This document shows positions 1 through 9,057 of a DNA stretch of 18,905 nt, piece after piece (positions within the stretch are counted from its first letter, which is position 1; every line of letters starts with the position of its first letter). The DNA comes from Bacteroidota bacterium (GTDB taxonomy: Bacteria > Bacteroidota > Bacteroidia > Flavobacteriales > Weeksellaceae), in contig JAFDZJ010000105.1 of the NCBI GenBank assembly GCA_018266965.1, positions 1 through 18,905 of the forward strand, in the 5' to 3' direction. The position numbers and the translations under genes are program-made. The notes below the pieces were generated by a model. The model worked only from the letters and a program-made list of their open reading frames with translations. It was not told the DNA's origin and ran no database searches.

Positions 1-74
1 CTTTGCGTTAATATATTGACTATTAACATTTTATAGTTGTTTGTTTAATTTTATTTTAATGCGTTTGACCTATT

Positions 75-206
75 TCTAGCCCAGATAGTAGCGTCATCCT
101 TTTTATTTTTTTTTAAGACTTGAATATTTTTAAAAAAAATAAAAAGATATAGCGGATAGCTGGACGAGTCTTGAAAGGAACACGAACTGTTGTTGCTCCT
201 AAAAAC
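75..206 (+). ncRNA. Candidate Flavo-1-like structured RNA
   Basis: No open frame of note lies here. The stretch begins with a segment reading agcccagatagtagcg, then a perfect 15-bp inverted repeat (arms 99-113 and 132-146, only C/G at the outer end, the rest A/T). It continues with atagcggatagc and ends near gctcctaaaaac. From memory, this order of blocks (AGCCC-GATAG-AGCG, a variable AT hairpin, ATAGCGGATAGC, GCTCCTA) resembles an element scattered through flavobacterial genomes and modelled as the Flavo-1 RNA. I could not run a covariance search, so the family name is a guess; the hairpin itself is seen directly. It could also act as a transcription terminator for a gene left of the window. 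Confidence 0.42.
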
Positions 207-254
207 AATTTCAAGGGTGGTTGGAAAATATAAAAATGATTGTTGCAAATTTTA

Positions 255-262
255 TATTTTTG
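255..262 (+). promoter_or_regulatory. Candidate -7 box for the M1 peptidase gene
   Basis: The sequence tatttttg fits the Bacteroidota -7 consensus TAnnTTTG and ends 30 bases before the ATG at 293, giving a short leader. No TTTG or TTG lies at the expected 17-23 base distance upstream (nearest TTGs at 240-242 and 221-223), so support is partial. Confidence 0.3.
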
Positions 263-292
263 TATCCTGATTTCATTGAGTACAAAGAATAC

Positions 293-2662
293 ATGAAAAT
301 AAAAACCATACTTCTACTGTTTTGTTGCAATTTTTTCCAATCGCAACAAATACAAAATAACCCTGGAAGTAACCATGGGAACAAATTCGAACAATTGGGG
401 ACTATATTGCCAACTCCTAACATCTACAGAACTGCATCTGGAGCACCCGGAGAACGATACTGGCAAAACAAGGCAGACTACAATATAAAAGCTTTTTTGG
501 ACGAGGATAAAAAAATTCTTCAAGGCTCCGAAACCATAACTTATCACAACAATTCTTCTGATAATTTGGACTATCTGTGGTTGCAATTGGACGAAAACCA
601 ACAGTCCAATGTGAAAAATGCTGATTTTGGATTTTCTTCTACTTTGCCAAAAGAGTCCAGTGTGGAAAAATTAAGAACTACCCAACTTCCTGTCTTGGAC
701 AACGGATATGGTGTCAATCTTATGAAAGTTGTAGATGAAAACGGGAAAACCCTTCCATACATTGTCAATAAAACAATGATGAGAATAGACCTTCCAAAAC
801 CACTAAAAAAAGGGGAGAAAATAAAATTTTCTATCGATTGGAATTACAATATTCCTGACCGAATTGCCAAAGGTGGAAGAGGTGGTTACGAATATTTTCC
901 GGAAGATGGCAACATACTTTTTACTATGACACAGTGGTATCCTAGGATGTGTGTCTATTCCGATTTTCATGGTTGGCAAAACCATCAATTTACCGGAAGA
1001 GGAGAGTTTGCTTTGGCATTTGGCAAATTTTCGGTGGAGATGAATGTTCCTGCGGATCACATAGTTGCTGGTACTGGTGAGTGTAAAAATTATCAACAGG
1101 TACTCTCGCCCGATCAATACAAAAGATATCAACAGGCAGAAAAGTCCTCGGAACCCATAGAGATTGTTACTCTAGATGAGGCTACAAAAGCTGAGAAAAG
1201 CAAATCAAAAGATCGAAAAATTTGGAAATTCGAAGCGGAGGAAGTTAGAGATTTTGCTTGGACTTCTTCTCGAAAATTTATTTGGGACGCCATGAGAGTT
1301 GTCATTCCGGAAAACAACAATCCGGTAATGGCGATGAGTCTGTACCCAAAAGAGGCGTATCATCTTTATAGAAAATTTTCTACCAAAGCAGTTGCACATA
1401 CCATAAAAACATACTCGGAGTTTACAATTCCGTATCCATATCCAGTTGCACAATCTATAGAGGCTGCCAATGGAATGGAGTATCCTATGATTTGTTTCAA
1501 TTATGGAAGAACTGAAAAAGATGGCACCTATTCGGAAGCTATCAAAAATGGTATGATTGGAGTGATAATCCATGAAGTGGGACATAATTTTTTCCCAATG
1601 ATTATCAATTCCGACGAAAGACAATGGTCGTGGATGGATGAAGGTCTCAATACTTTTGTACAATTTCTTACCGAATATACTTGGGATTCGGAATTTCCTT
1701 CCAGGAGAGGACCCGCTTATGCAATCGTTGATTATATGAAATTGCCCAAAAACCAATTGGAACCAATCATGAGTAATTCCGAAAATATTGCCCAATTTGG
1801 ACCAAATGCTTATGCAAAACCTGCAACCGGACTCAATATCCTTCGAGAAACTATTATGGGAAGGGAATTATTCGATAAAGCTTTTAAAATTTATGCCAAA
1901 AGATGGGCTTTTCGCCATCCGGAACCAGCAGATTTTTTTAGAACGATGGAAGATGCAAGTGGCGAAGACCTGGATTGGTTTTGGAGAGGTTGGTTTTTCG
2001 GTACAGATCCAGTAGATATTTCTATAGACAAAGTTACGATAGCTACTCCAGATTGGGACACTACTCCCAAATCTCCAAAAACTATAAAATACAAAGTTGA
2101 TGCTCCCTTGAAAAACGAATTTGTGGACATTTCCAAAAAAAGAAATCTAGAGCAAAATACTAAATATTTTGTGGATAAAAACAAAGATTTGCAAGATTTC
2201 TATTATCAATACAACAGAGGAAAAAAAACAGTCGATACCCAAAAGGAATATAGTATAAATACAGATGGAACCGCACCAATAAGCAGTCAAGACAAAAATA
2301 ATTTGGAGAATATTACAGGCTATCAAATTGATTTTTCCAACAAAGGTGGAATGCCTATGCCAATCATTTTGGAATTTTCGTTTGAAGATGGGTCCAAATT
2401 ATACGATAAGTCATCAGCTCAAATTTGGCGACAAAACGAACAATCGGTTTCTAAAACTTATTATTTTGATAAAAAACTAAAATCCATACAGTTGGATCCC
2501 ATGAGAGAAACGGCAGATATTGATGTTACTAATAATTTTTGGTCCAATGATGGAACTCAATCATCAATTTCTAAATTCCAAATTTACAAACAGCAACAAA
2601 AAAACATATCCAGAGGAGAGTCTAGCGGCAGAATGAATCCTATGCAAGTAGAACAAAAATAG
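293..2662 (+). CDS. Secreted M1-family zinc metallopeptidase
   Basis: The protein is a gluzincin aminopeptidase of the M1 family that trims peptides outside the cytoplasm. It has the zinc motif HEVGH (residues 427-431) with the third zinc ligand at Glu450 in WMDEG. An upstream GMEY (about 394-397) stands where M1 enzymes have the exopeptidase GxMEN motif. The open frame extends back to a TTG at 221. I chose the ATG at 293 because it begins a typical signal peptide (MKIKTILLLFCCNFFQSQQ) and the longer version would bury that peptide 24 residues inside. Length is then 789 aa, in the range of large bacterial M1 proteins. The region after residue about 620 is a beta-rich tail. No T9SS C-terminal signal is obvious. 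The gene is single and convergent with lpxK. Confidence 0.9.
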   Translation: MKIKTILLLFCCNFFQSQQIQNNPGSNHGNKFEQLGTILPTPNIYRTASGAPGERYWQNKADYNIKAFLDEDKKILQGSETITYHNNSSDNLDYLWLQLDENQQSNVKNADFGFSSTLPKESSVEKLRTTQLPVLDNGYGVNLMKVVDENGKTLPYIVNKTMMRIDLPKPLKKGEKIKFSIDWNYNIPDRIAKGGRGGYEYFPEDGNILFTMTQWYPRMCVYSDFHGWQNHQFTGRGEFALAFGKFSVEMNVPADHIVAGTGECKNYQQVLSPDQYKRYQQAEKSSEPIEIVTLDEATKAEKSKSKDRKIWKFEAEEVRDFAWTSSRKFIWDAMRVVIPENNNPVMAMSLYPKEAYHLYRKFSTKAVAHTIKTYSEFTIPYPYPVAQSIEAANGMEYPMICFNYGRTEKDGTYSEAIKNGMIGVIIHEVGHNFFPMIINSDERQWSWMDEGLNTFVQFLTEYTWDSEFPSRRGPAYAIVDYMKLPKNQLEPIMSNSENIAQFGPNAYAKPATGLNILRETIMGRELFDKAFKIYAKRWAFRHPEPADFFRTMEDASGEDLDWFWRGWFFGTDPVDISIDKVTIATPDWDTTPKSPKTIKYKVDAPLKNEFVDISKKRNLEQNTKYFVDKNKDLQDFYYQYNRGKKTVDTQKEYSINTDGTAPISSQDKNNLENITGYQIDFSNKGGMPMPIILEFSFEDGSKLYDKSSAQIWRQNEQSVSKTYYFDKKLKSIQLDPMRETADIDVTNNFWSNDGTQSSISKFQIYKQQQKNISRGESSGRMNPMQVEQK

Positions 2663-2697
2663 CGAAAGCCTGTTGATTAATACCTCGTGTTGAAAAT

Positions 2698-3723
2698 CTA
2701 TTTCTTGCGGATATAATCCAAGATACATTGGTCGAATTCTGCTTTTTTATCAATAGTAACATTGATAGGCCAATAAAAAATAATATCTCGGAGTTGGTCG
2801 TAAGTCTTCAATCTTACGAAATCTTTTTCTGTGGTAAGTATCATTTTGTAATCTCCCATTTTTTTGTATTCCGAAAGGATATTCTTTATGTCTTTCTCGG
2901 TAAAACTATGATGGTCTCGAAATTTCAAATGTTTTACACGATTAGAAAATTTGGAAAGATGTTTTATCATTGGATTGGGGTTGGCAATACCTGTAATCAA
3001 CAAAACATCGTAATAGGCTAGGTTGTTGTCCGGAATAGTTTGGTGTTTGCCATAGATATTTTCATCATAATTTATTGAAGAGAAAAATACTTTCTGTCCA
3101 TTTTTAGGTTTTATTCTGGAAACAAAATATTGCTTTTTTTCATCAGTAAGATCATCTGGGCATTTGGAAACCATTATTATTTGGGCTCTTTTTGCACCAT
3201 TTCTGGACTCACGAAGATTACCTGCTGGCAATAGATAATCCTTGAAATAAGGGTCGTGGTAATCCGTCATCAAAATATTGAATCCTGCTTTTATGCTCCT
3301 ATGTTGGAAAGCGTCATCTAGTAAAAGTACCGAAAGATCCATTTCTGAAATCATTTTTTTCGCTCCCTCTACTCTGTCTTCACAAACACCAATGACAAAT
3401 TTATTTTTAAATCTTTCAAATAGTTGCATGGCTTCATCGCCAACTGTTTTGTAATTGCTTTCATAATTGGTAATGCCGTATCCTTTTGTAAGCCTTCCGT
3501 ATCCTCGGGAAAGCACTCCGGTCCTATAATGTTTGGACAACAATTCTGCCAAATACATTACCATAGGAGATTTTCCTGAACCACCAACCGATAGATTTCC
3601 AACATTGATAATTGGAGTTTGAAATTTCACCGATTTTTTTAACCCAACAGAATACAATAAGTTTCTTGTTGTAGTTACCCCATCATAGACAATAGAAAAA
3701 GGAAAAAGATACCATCTCTTCAT
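2698..3723 (-). CDS. lpxK: Tetraacyldisaccharide 4'-kinase
   Basis: LpxK phosphorylates the 4' position of the lipid A disaccharide at the inner face of the cytoplasmic membrane, the sixth step of the Raetz pathway. The 341-aa length is normal for the family. Seen directly: an N-terminal hydrophobic stretch, the P-loop VGNLSVGGSGKSP (residues 41-53) and the family hallmark LLDDAFQHR (about 134-142), whose aspartates and histidine serve catalysis. The gene starts with ATG at 3723 and has a well-formed promoter about 70 bases upstream. It converges with the M1 peptidase gene, with only 35 bases between the two stops and no strong hairpin there. Confidence 0.95.
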   Translation of the reverse strand: MKRWYLFPFSIVYDGVTTTRNLLYSVGLKKSVKFQTPIINVGNLSVGGSGKSPMVMYLAELLSKHYRTGVLSRGYGRLTKGYGITNYESNYKTVGDEAMQLFERFKNKFVIGVCEDRVEGAKKMISEMDLSVLLLDDAFQHRSIKAGFNILMTDYHDPYFKDYLLPAGNLRESRNGAKRAQIIMVSKCPDDLTDEKKQYFVSRIKPKNGQKVFFSSINYDENIYGKHQTIPDNNLAYYDVLLITGIANPNPMIKHLSKFSNRVKHLKFRDHHSFTEKDIKNILSEYKKMGDYKMILTTEKDFVRLKTYDQLRDIIFYWPINVTIDKKAEFDQCILDYIRKK

Positions 3724-3791
3724 GAGAAAAAAATTCTAATTTATACTAATAAATAACCTAAATTGTTATTTTCTTATTTTTTTTGAATTTA

Positions 3792-3823
3792 CAAAAATAT
3801 TATAATCAAAGAAACTGAACAAA
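3792..3823 (-). promoter_or_regulatory. lpxK promoter (Bacteroidota sigma-ABfr type)
   Basis: Read on the minus strand, a -33 TTTG (3823-3820), a 20-base spacer and a -7 TATTTTTG (3799-3792) match the Bacteroidota primary-sigma consensus TTTG-N(about 19-23)-TAnnTTTG. Transcription would start near 3785, leaving a leader of about 60 bases before lpxK. It is the best-formed promoter I found in the window. Confidence 0.65.
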
Positions 3824-3901
3824 TATTTTTGAACGCACCTCACCCAAATAGCATTTCATAATTCTATCAATATCCGTATGAGTTCAATACAAATAAAAAT
3901 A

Positions 3902-5128
3902 TCAATCCAGTCTATTACCATCTATATACACCATAGAAGGTCTTAACTCGCCTTGTTGGTACAGTATATTTTGGAAATTATCGGTGTTATACACTACGAA
4001 ATCTGCTTTTTTTCCTTTGGCAAGTACTCCTCTATCTTCAAGATTGAGGGCTTTTGCTGCTCGGAATGTTATACCTGCCCAGACTTCTGCTGTGGACAAT
4101 TTTTGATAGGTTGCCAATATACTAGCTTCAGCAATCAGATTTCCCATAGGTGCCGAACCCGGATTCCAATCGGTTGCAATGGCTAAAATTCCATTAGCAT
4201 CTAAAATTTTTCTTGCAGGAGAAAATGGCTCTCCAAGTCCAATACTTGCACCAGGCAACGCAACAGCAACTGTGTTGGACTGGGCAAGAAAATCAATATC
4301 TCCATTGGAGGTGGCTTCCAAATGATCGGCAGACAACGCACCAACTTCTACTGCAATTCTGCTACTACCGGGTGTGAATTGGTCGGCATGAACGGTAATT
4401 TGGAAACCCATTTCTTTTGCTTTTAATAAGAAATAATGGCTTTCTTCCGGTTGAAAAGCAGATTTTTCTATAAAAATATCAACTCTATCTGCAAGTTTTT
4501 CGGATTGTACAGCTGGTAGTATTTCGTCTAATATATATTGTAGATATTCTTTTGAGCTTCCTTCAAAATCTTTTGGTTTTAGGTGTGCAGAAAGACAAGT
4601 CGGTACCAGTGTAGCTTTTGTAAGTTTTTTTGCCTTTTGTATTACTCTCAACATTTTCAATTCCGAGTCCAGATTAAGACCATAACCCGATTTTATTTCG
4701 ATGGTTGTGCAACCAAGATGCAATAATTTGTCTATTCGTTGAAGTAATAATTGTAGCAACTCTTCATCTGATGCGTTTCTGGTATGTTGTACACTACTCC
4801 AAATTCCTCCTCCAGAAGTTGCGATTTCCAAATAGGTTTTTCCTGCGTTTCTCATGGCAAAGTCATTGGCTCTATTTCCTCCAAAGCAGATGTGCGTGTG
4901 GCAATCTACCATTGCAGGAAGTACAATTTTTGTATCTTTAATCCAATCGATTTCAGCGTTTGGAAATTCATGTTTTAGCGTTTGGAAATTTCCAATCTTT
5001 TCTATTACACCATTATTTGTTACGATACCTCCATCGGTAATTATGGATAGTTGACTGTCTGCAATTGCTCCTCGAATTGGGAGATTGTCTAGGGAAATGA
5101 GCTGTGAAAATGGACCAATTAATTTCAT
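3902..5128 (-). CDS. hutI: Imidazolonepropionase
   Basis: HutI hydrolyses 4-imidazolone-5-propanoate to N-formimino-L-glutamate, the third step of histidine breakdown. It belongs to the metal-dependent amidohydrolase superfamily. The 408-aa length is typical. Seen: the metal-binding DCHTHICFGG (His77, His79) after the first beta domain, KSGYGLN in the middle, HADQF carrying a further metal histidine, and the late ATDWNPGSAPMGNL, which holds the conserved Asp and the substrate-loop signature of HutI. The other hut genes (hutH, hutU, hutG) are not in the window, so hutI stands alone here. It reads away from the restriction-modification pair. Confidence 0.95.
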   Translation of the reverse strand: MKLIGPFSQLISLDNLPIRGAIADSQLSIITDGGIVTNNGVIEKIGNFQTLKHEFPNAEIDWIKDTKIVLPAMVDCHTHICFGGNRANDFAMRNAGKTYLEIATSGGGIWSSVQHTRNASDEELLQLLLQRIDKLLHLGCTTIEIKSGYGLNLDSELKMLRVIQKAKKLTKATLVPTCLSAHLKPKDFEGSSKEYLQYILDEILPAVQSEKLADRVDIFIEKSAFQPEESHYFLLKAKEMGFQITVHADQFTPGSSRIAVEVGALSADHLEATSNGDIDFLAQSNTVAVALPGASIGLGEPFSPARKILDANGILAIATDWNPGSAPMGNLIAEASILATYQKLSTAEVWAGITFRAAKALNLEDRGVLAKGKKADFVVYNTDNFQNILYQQGELRPSMVYIDGNRLD

Positions 5129-5240
5129 GGGCGTAAATTTAATTATTATTAAATGAAAACATTACAAGAAAGCTGTATTATTTTATTCATTAAAAAATAA
5201 ATAACCAAATAACCCGTGAATTAAGCTAAAACCACCTATA

Positions 5241-5248
5241 CAAACCTA
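5241..5248 (-). promoter_or_regulatory. Weak candidate -7 box for hutI
   Basis: Read on the minus strand, the bases give TAGGTTTG, which fits TAnnTTTG, 113 bases upstream of the hutI ATG. No TTTG or TTG sits at the right distance for a -33 box. The assignment rests on one short match. Confidence 0.2.
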
Positions 5249-5293
5249 TACCAAAAACACAATCCGTAAATTATTTTTTGTAAATTTGACGCT

Positions 5294-6073
5294 ATGAACT
5301 ATTGGACAGAATTAAGCATAGAATACGCAAATCAGAAATCATATTTGGACGATTTATTCCAAGTATATCCGACTATACCCGAAGGAATTAGAGAAATAAA
5401 TGAAGAGCGCTGGACAAATATTGAAATAGCATTTGAGAAGAAAAACAATGATTTACTCATCAGAGAGCTTTTAAAACTTGAGCTATTCCCAATTAAAGAT
5501 AGTTATATAGCATACTTCAAACGAGACGGAAGTGCCATTGACCGAAATCCTAAAACGATAAACAGAATATGTGGACGATTATATGAAATGGGATTGGACA
5601 AAATTTTCGAACGATGTAGTGAACCAAAAGAAACAAATCGACAAATTGGACCTTTGTTCAGGCGTTGGCTCAACTCAAAAGCACTGGGAATTGAACCTGT
5701 TTCTTACGAAGAATTTACATCAAATAACAACGATGCAATTTTGAACGGAAGCGATGCTCAACTGATGAAATTTGCTAATGAATTTTTGAAATACGAACAT
5801 CCAAAAGGTTTAGATTTCGTTGGAAGATTCAACGGAAAACTGGTCATTGGCGAAGCCAAGTTTTTAACCGATTTTGGTGGACATCAAAACGCACAATTCA
5901 ATGATGCAATCAGTACAATAATGACAGACATCAACGCTGTCAAAATTGCAATTCTTGACGGAGTTTTGTACATCAAAGGGAACAACAAAATGTACAAAGA
6001 CATTACAGGAAAATACAGTAATTTGAATATTATGAGCAGTTTAGTGTTACGGGAATTTCTTTATCAACTTTAA
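5294..6073 (+). CDS. Type II restriction endonuclease, PD-(D/E)XK type
   Basis: Predicted DNA-cutting half of a restriction-modification pair. The 259-aa protein has a helical N-terminal half and, in the C-terminal half, GLDFVGRF (Asp174) followed by VIGEAKF (Glu187, Lys189). This is the spacing and beta-strand setting of a PD-(D/E)XK nuclease active site. HQNAQFNDA after it is a typical helix of such folds. The protein is loosely reminiscent of Tsp45I-type enzymes, but that is memory without a search and the recognition site cannot be read from sequence. The start ATG is followed 12 bases past the stop by the methyltransferase gene, so the two are co-transcribed. A TAAATTTG lies only 5 bases before the ATG, so the leader may be very short. 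Confidence 0.75.
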   Translation: MNYWTELSIEYANQKSYLDDLFQVYPTIPEGIREINEERWTNIEIAFEKKNNDLLIRELLKLELFPIKDSYIAYFKRDGSAIDRNPKTINRICGRLYEMGLDKIFERCSEPKETNRQIGPLFRRWLNSKALGIEPVSYEEFTSNNNDAILNGSDAQLMKFANEFLKYEHPKGLDFVGRFNGKLVIGEAKFLTDFGGHQNAQFNDAISTIMTDINAVKIAILDGVLYIKGNNKMYKDITGKYSNLNIMSSLVLREFLYQL

Positions 6074-6085
6074 AATTTTAAAATT

Positions 6086-7261
6086 ATGGAATTGAATTAC
6101 CCTAATAAAAAAACAGAACAAGATATTTTTGACCAAATTCCAAATATCACTTTGGAACAAATCAATAATTCCGACAGTCCTAATTTGCTCATCCAGGCCA
6201 ATAATTTGGTTGCTTTAAAACAACTCATAACGAAACATAATTTAGCAGGAAAAATTGATTTAATATATATTGACCCTCCTTTTGCAACCAACAATACTTT
6301 TACTATTACGGACGGAAGAGCAAGCACCATCAGTAATTCAAAAAAAGGAAATATTGCATATTCAGACACTTTGAAAGGTTTTGGATTTATAGAATTTATT
6401 CGTGAGCGTTTGGTTTTACTCAAAATGTTACTTTCTGACAAAGGGTCAATTTATCTTCATATTGATTATAAAATCGGACATTATGTAAAAATTGTAATGG
6501 ACGAAATTTTTGGCATTGAGAATTTTAAAAATGACATTACAAGAGTAAAATGCAATCCGAAAAATTTTGCACGAAAAGGTTACGGAAATATCAAAGACTT
6601 GATTTTATTCTATTCCAAATCCGATAACTTAATTTGGAACGAACCGAAAACACCTTACACCGAAGAAGATAAAACTAAACTTTTTCCAAAAACAGAAAAA
6701 GACGGAAGAAGATATACAACTATTCCGCTTCACGCTCCGGGTGAAACGCAAAACGGAAAAACTTCACAAGCATTTAAAGGAATTTTGCCACCAAAAGGCA
6801 GACATTGGAGAAGTGAAGTTTCTATTTTGGAGCAATGGGACAATGACGGTTTAATTGAATGGAGTAACAACGGAAACCCAAGAAAAAAAATCTATTTTGA
6901 TGAGCAGGAAGGTAAACGAATGCAAGATATTTGGGAATTTAAAGACCCACAATATCCCATCTATCCAACCGAAAAAAATGCTGATTTATTAGACATCATC
7001 ATAAAAACTTCTTCCAACGAAAACAGTATTGTTTTAGACTGTTTTGCTGGTTCTGGAACCACTTTGAAATCTGCACAAATCAACGGCAGACAATGGATAG
7101 GTATAGACCAATCAGACGAAGCGATTAAAGCAATCGTTACAAAATTGGATGGGATAGAACAAGATTTGTTTGTTGAGAAATCAGAGTACAAACACATAAC
7201 CGAAAACCAAGATAGCACACATCAAAACATTATCAATAAAGGAATGGAAGTATCTATTTGA
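6086..7261 (+). CDS. DNA methyltransferase, beta class (adenine-N6 or cytosine-N4)
   Basis: Modification half of the restriction-modification pair, protecting host DNA with S-adenosylmethionine as donor. The catalytic motif IV, IDPPF (residues 62-66), comes first. A target-recognition region follows in the middle. The SAM-binding motif I, DCFAGSGTT (318-326), lies near the C-terminus with GIDQS after it. This order (IV, TRD, I) defines the beta class and is shared with type III Mod and many type II enzymes. DPPF favours adenine methylation but does not prove it. The length of 391 aa suits a complete type II enzyme. A type III system is unlikely because the partner is a small nuclease and no Res helicase is present. 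Confidence 0.9.
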   Translation: MELNYPNKKTEQDIFDQIPNITLEQINNSDSPNLLIQANNLVALKQLITKHNLAGKIDLIYIDPPFATNNTFTITDGRASTISNSKKGNIAYSDTLKGFGFIEFIRERLVLLKMLLSDKGSIYLHIDYKIGHYVKIVMDEIFGIENFKNDITRVKCNPKNFARKGYGNIKDLILFYSKSDNLIWNEPKTPYTEEDKTKLFPKTEKDGRRYTTIPLHAPGETQNGKTSQAFKGILPPKGRHWRSEVSILEQWDNDGLIEWSNNGNPRKKIYFDEQEGKRMQDIWEFKDPQYPIYPTEKNADLLDIIIKTSSNENSIVLDCFAGSGTTLKSAQINGRQWIGIDQSDEAIKAIVTKLDGIEQDLFVEKSEYKHITENQDSTHQNIINKGMEVSI

Positions 7262-7374
7262 AACATATATGCAAGGTTCAACATTTGCCATTCGATTGAA
7301 CATTTGTGTTAAAAATTTCCTTCCTGCAACACCTAATCCGAAATAATAATCTTAACAAATACTCAATCCCAGAT

Positions 7375-8397
7375 ATGCCCGATTTTTTACATGCCAATAA
7401 AGAAAATTTCCCAGAAGAAGAACTGATTCTGGAAGAAAAAATTCGTCCACAGAGTTTTCAGGATTTTGCGGGACAAAGAAAGACTTTGGACAACTTGGAG
7501 GTATTTGTTGCTGCCGCCAAAAAAAGAGGCTCCGCATTGGATCATGTTCTGTTACATGGGCCACCAGGATTGGGAAAGACTACCCTTTCTCATATTATAG
7601 CAAATGAATTGGGCGTTAATTGTAAAATAACTTCCGGACCTGTTTTGGACAAGCCGGGTAGTTTGGCTGGGATACTTACAAATTTAGAGGAAAATGATGT
7701 ACTCTTTATAGACGAAATCCATAGACTTTCTTCCATTGTAGAAGAGTATTTGTACTCTGCAATGGAAGATTATAAAATAGACATCATGTTGGAAACCGGA
7801 CCCAATGCTAGAAGTGTACAAATAGGTCTAAACCCATTTACACTAATTGGAGCAACTACAAGAAGTGGAATGCTTACCAAACCTATGTTGGCAAGATTTG
7901 GCATCCAAAGTAGGTTGGAGTATTATAGTGTGGAATTACTAGGAATGATAATAGAAAGAAGTGCGAGAGTATTGGGTGTCCCAATCTATGAAGATGCAGC
8001 ATTGGAAATTGCCAGAAGAAGTCGAGGAACACCTAGGATTGCTAATGCCTTGTTGAGGAGAGTACGAGATTTTGCAGAAATAAAAAGCAACGGAGAAATC
8101 GAAATCAACATCACGAAATTTGCGTTGGACTCTTTGAATGTTGATGAGTATGGTCTAGATGATATGGACAACAAAATTATGAAAGTGATGATTGAGAATT
8201 TCAAAGGAAAACCCGTTGGGATATCTGCTTTGGCAACTTCTATTGGGGAAAATCCAGAAACTTTGGAAGAAGTCTATGAACCTTTTTTGATACAGGAAGG
8301 ATTTGTTATCAGAACACCCAGAGGAAGAGAAGTTACCGAAAAAGCATACAAACATCTAGGACTTTCTTTACCTAAAAATCCAGGAGAACTTTTTTAA
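7375..8397 (+). CDS. ruvB: Holliday junction branch migration ATPase RuvB
   Basis: RuvB is the hexameric motor that drives branch migration at Holliday junctions together with RuvA. The 340-aa length is standard. Seen: Walker A GPPGLGKT (62-69), Walker B FIDEIHR (111-117), sensor 1 LIGATTR, the arginine-finger region, sensor 2 GTPRIANALLRR and the C-terminal winged-helix with RTPRGREVT. The frame stays open back to a GTG at 7306. I prefer the ATG at 7375 because MPDFLHANKENF is how flavobacterial RuvB proteins begin, while the 23 upstream residues match nothing known to me. It follows the methyltransferase gene by 113 bases. Confidence 0.96.
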   Translation: MPDFLHANKENFPEEELILEEKIRPQSFQDFAGQRKTLDNLEVFVAAAKKRGSALDHVLLHGPPGLGKTTLSHIIANELGVNCKITSGPVLDKPGSLAGILTNLEENDVLFIDEIHRLSSIVEEYLYSAMEDYKIDIMLETGPNARSVQIGLNPFTLIGATTRSGMLTKPMLARFGIQSRLEYYSVELLGMIIERSARVLGVPIYEDAALEIARRSRGTPRIANALLRRVRDFAEIKSNGEIEINITKFALDSLNVDEYGLDDMDNKIMKVMIENFKGKPVGISALATSIGENPETLEEVYEPFLIQEGFVIRTPRGREVTEKAYKHLGLSLPKNPGELF

Positions 8398-8415
8398 AAA
8401 AAATAATTCAATAGT

Positions 8416-9027
8416 ATGCACATTCCTAAAATGTATAGAACAAATGATTTGCAAGTTCTAAAAAAAATAATTTCCGAAAACAGCTTTGCCCTTCTCATAT
8501 CTTCAAAACCAAAATTGAGAGCCACCCATGCAATGATGTTGTGGAATGATGATAATCCGGAAAATCCTTTTGTGGAAACTCATATTTCTATGACAAATAT
8601 CCAAGCAAAAGAAATCTCAAATGGCGATGAGTTGTTGTGTGATTTTTTAGGAACCCATACTTATATTTCTAGCAGTTGGTACAACCATATCAACGCTTCA
8701 ACTTGGAACTATGAAGCGGTACAAATCCTAGGAATTGCAGAATTGATGAACAATGAAGAGCTGTACAACCACCTCAACAAACTAACCAATAAATTCGAGA
8801 GCCAACAAAAATGCCCAATGACTATGGAAAAAATGGGGGAAAAATTTGTGAATTCTGCTATGAAAGGTGCGTTTGGAGTAAAAATTTATCCAACAGAAAT
8901 ATCTATTGCTCAAAAATTTTCTCAAAATAGAAATGACGAAGACTTTGCTAATATTATTGCTCAATTAGAAAAAAGTACAAGTCTTGTAGATAAGGAAATG
9001 GCTGAAAAAATGAAGTTATCAAGATAA
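8416..9027 (+). CDS. PaiB-like FMN-binding protein
   Basis: The 203-aa protein belongs to the pyridoxamine-phosphate-oxidase-like split-barrel flavoprotein group, closest to PaiB, which is named a negative transcriptional regulator in Bacillus. The order of motifs is that of the family: MHIPKMYR at the start, THISMTN, then LLCDFLGTHTYISSSWY (FMN and dimer region) and STWNYEAVQILG. The late MKGAFGVKI is where PaiB proteins have their ending beta strand. It starts 18 bases after ruvB and probably rides on the same transcript. The real role in Bacteroidota is not known to me; enzyme or flavin-binding regulator are both open. Confidence 0.82.
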   Translation: MHIPKMYRTNDLQVLKKIISENSFALLISSKPKLRATHAMMLWNDDNPENPFVETHISMTNIQAKEISNGDELLCDFLGTHTYISSSWYNHINASTWNYEAVQILGIAELMNNEELYNHLNKLTNKFESQQKCPMTMEKMGEKFVNSAMKGAFGVKIYPTEISIAQKFSQNRNDEDFANIIAQLEKSTSLVDKEMAEKMKLSR

Positions 9028-9036
9028 TTTTGGGTA

Positions 9037-9057
9037 TAATAGACATTTTTTAGGCTG
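9037..9057. repeat. Left terminal inverted repeat
   Basis: These 21 bases are the exact reverse complement of 9242-9262. The outermost TA is the presumed target-site duplication. It begins 10 bases after the stop of the PaiB-like gene. Confidence 0.85.

Noticed and set aside
221..292. Extension of the M1 peptidase to a TTG start at 221
   Set aside because: It would place 24 residues before a normal signal peptide and remove its function; the ATG at 293 fits better.
1205..1795. 196-aa open frame on the minus strand inside the peptidase gene
   Set aside because: It lies opposite the HEVGH catalytic region of a clear gene and shows no domain of its own.
5281..5288. TAAATTTG as -7 box of the restriction gene
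   Set aside because: It fits TAnnTTTG but ends 5 bases before the ATG and has no -33 TTTG; a leaderless mRNA is possible but too weak to call.
7276..7301. Inverted repeat gttcaa/ttgaac between the methyltransferase and ruvB
   Set aside because: Only 6 bp with a 14-base loop and no U-tract; expected by chance in AT-rich DNA.
7306..7374. Extension of RuvB to a GTG start at 7306
   Set aside because: The 23 extra residues do not resemble RuvB, and MPDFLHANKENF at 7375 is the expected beginning.
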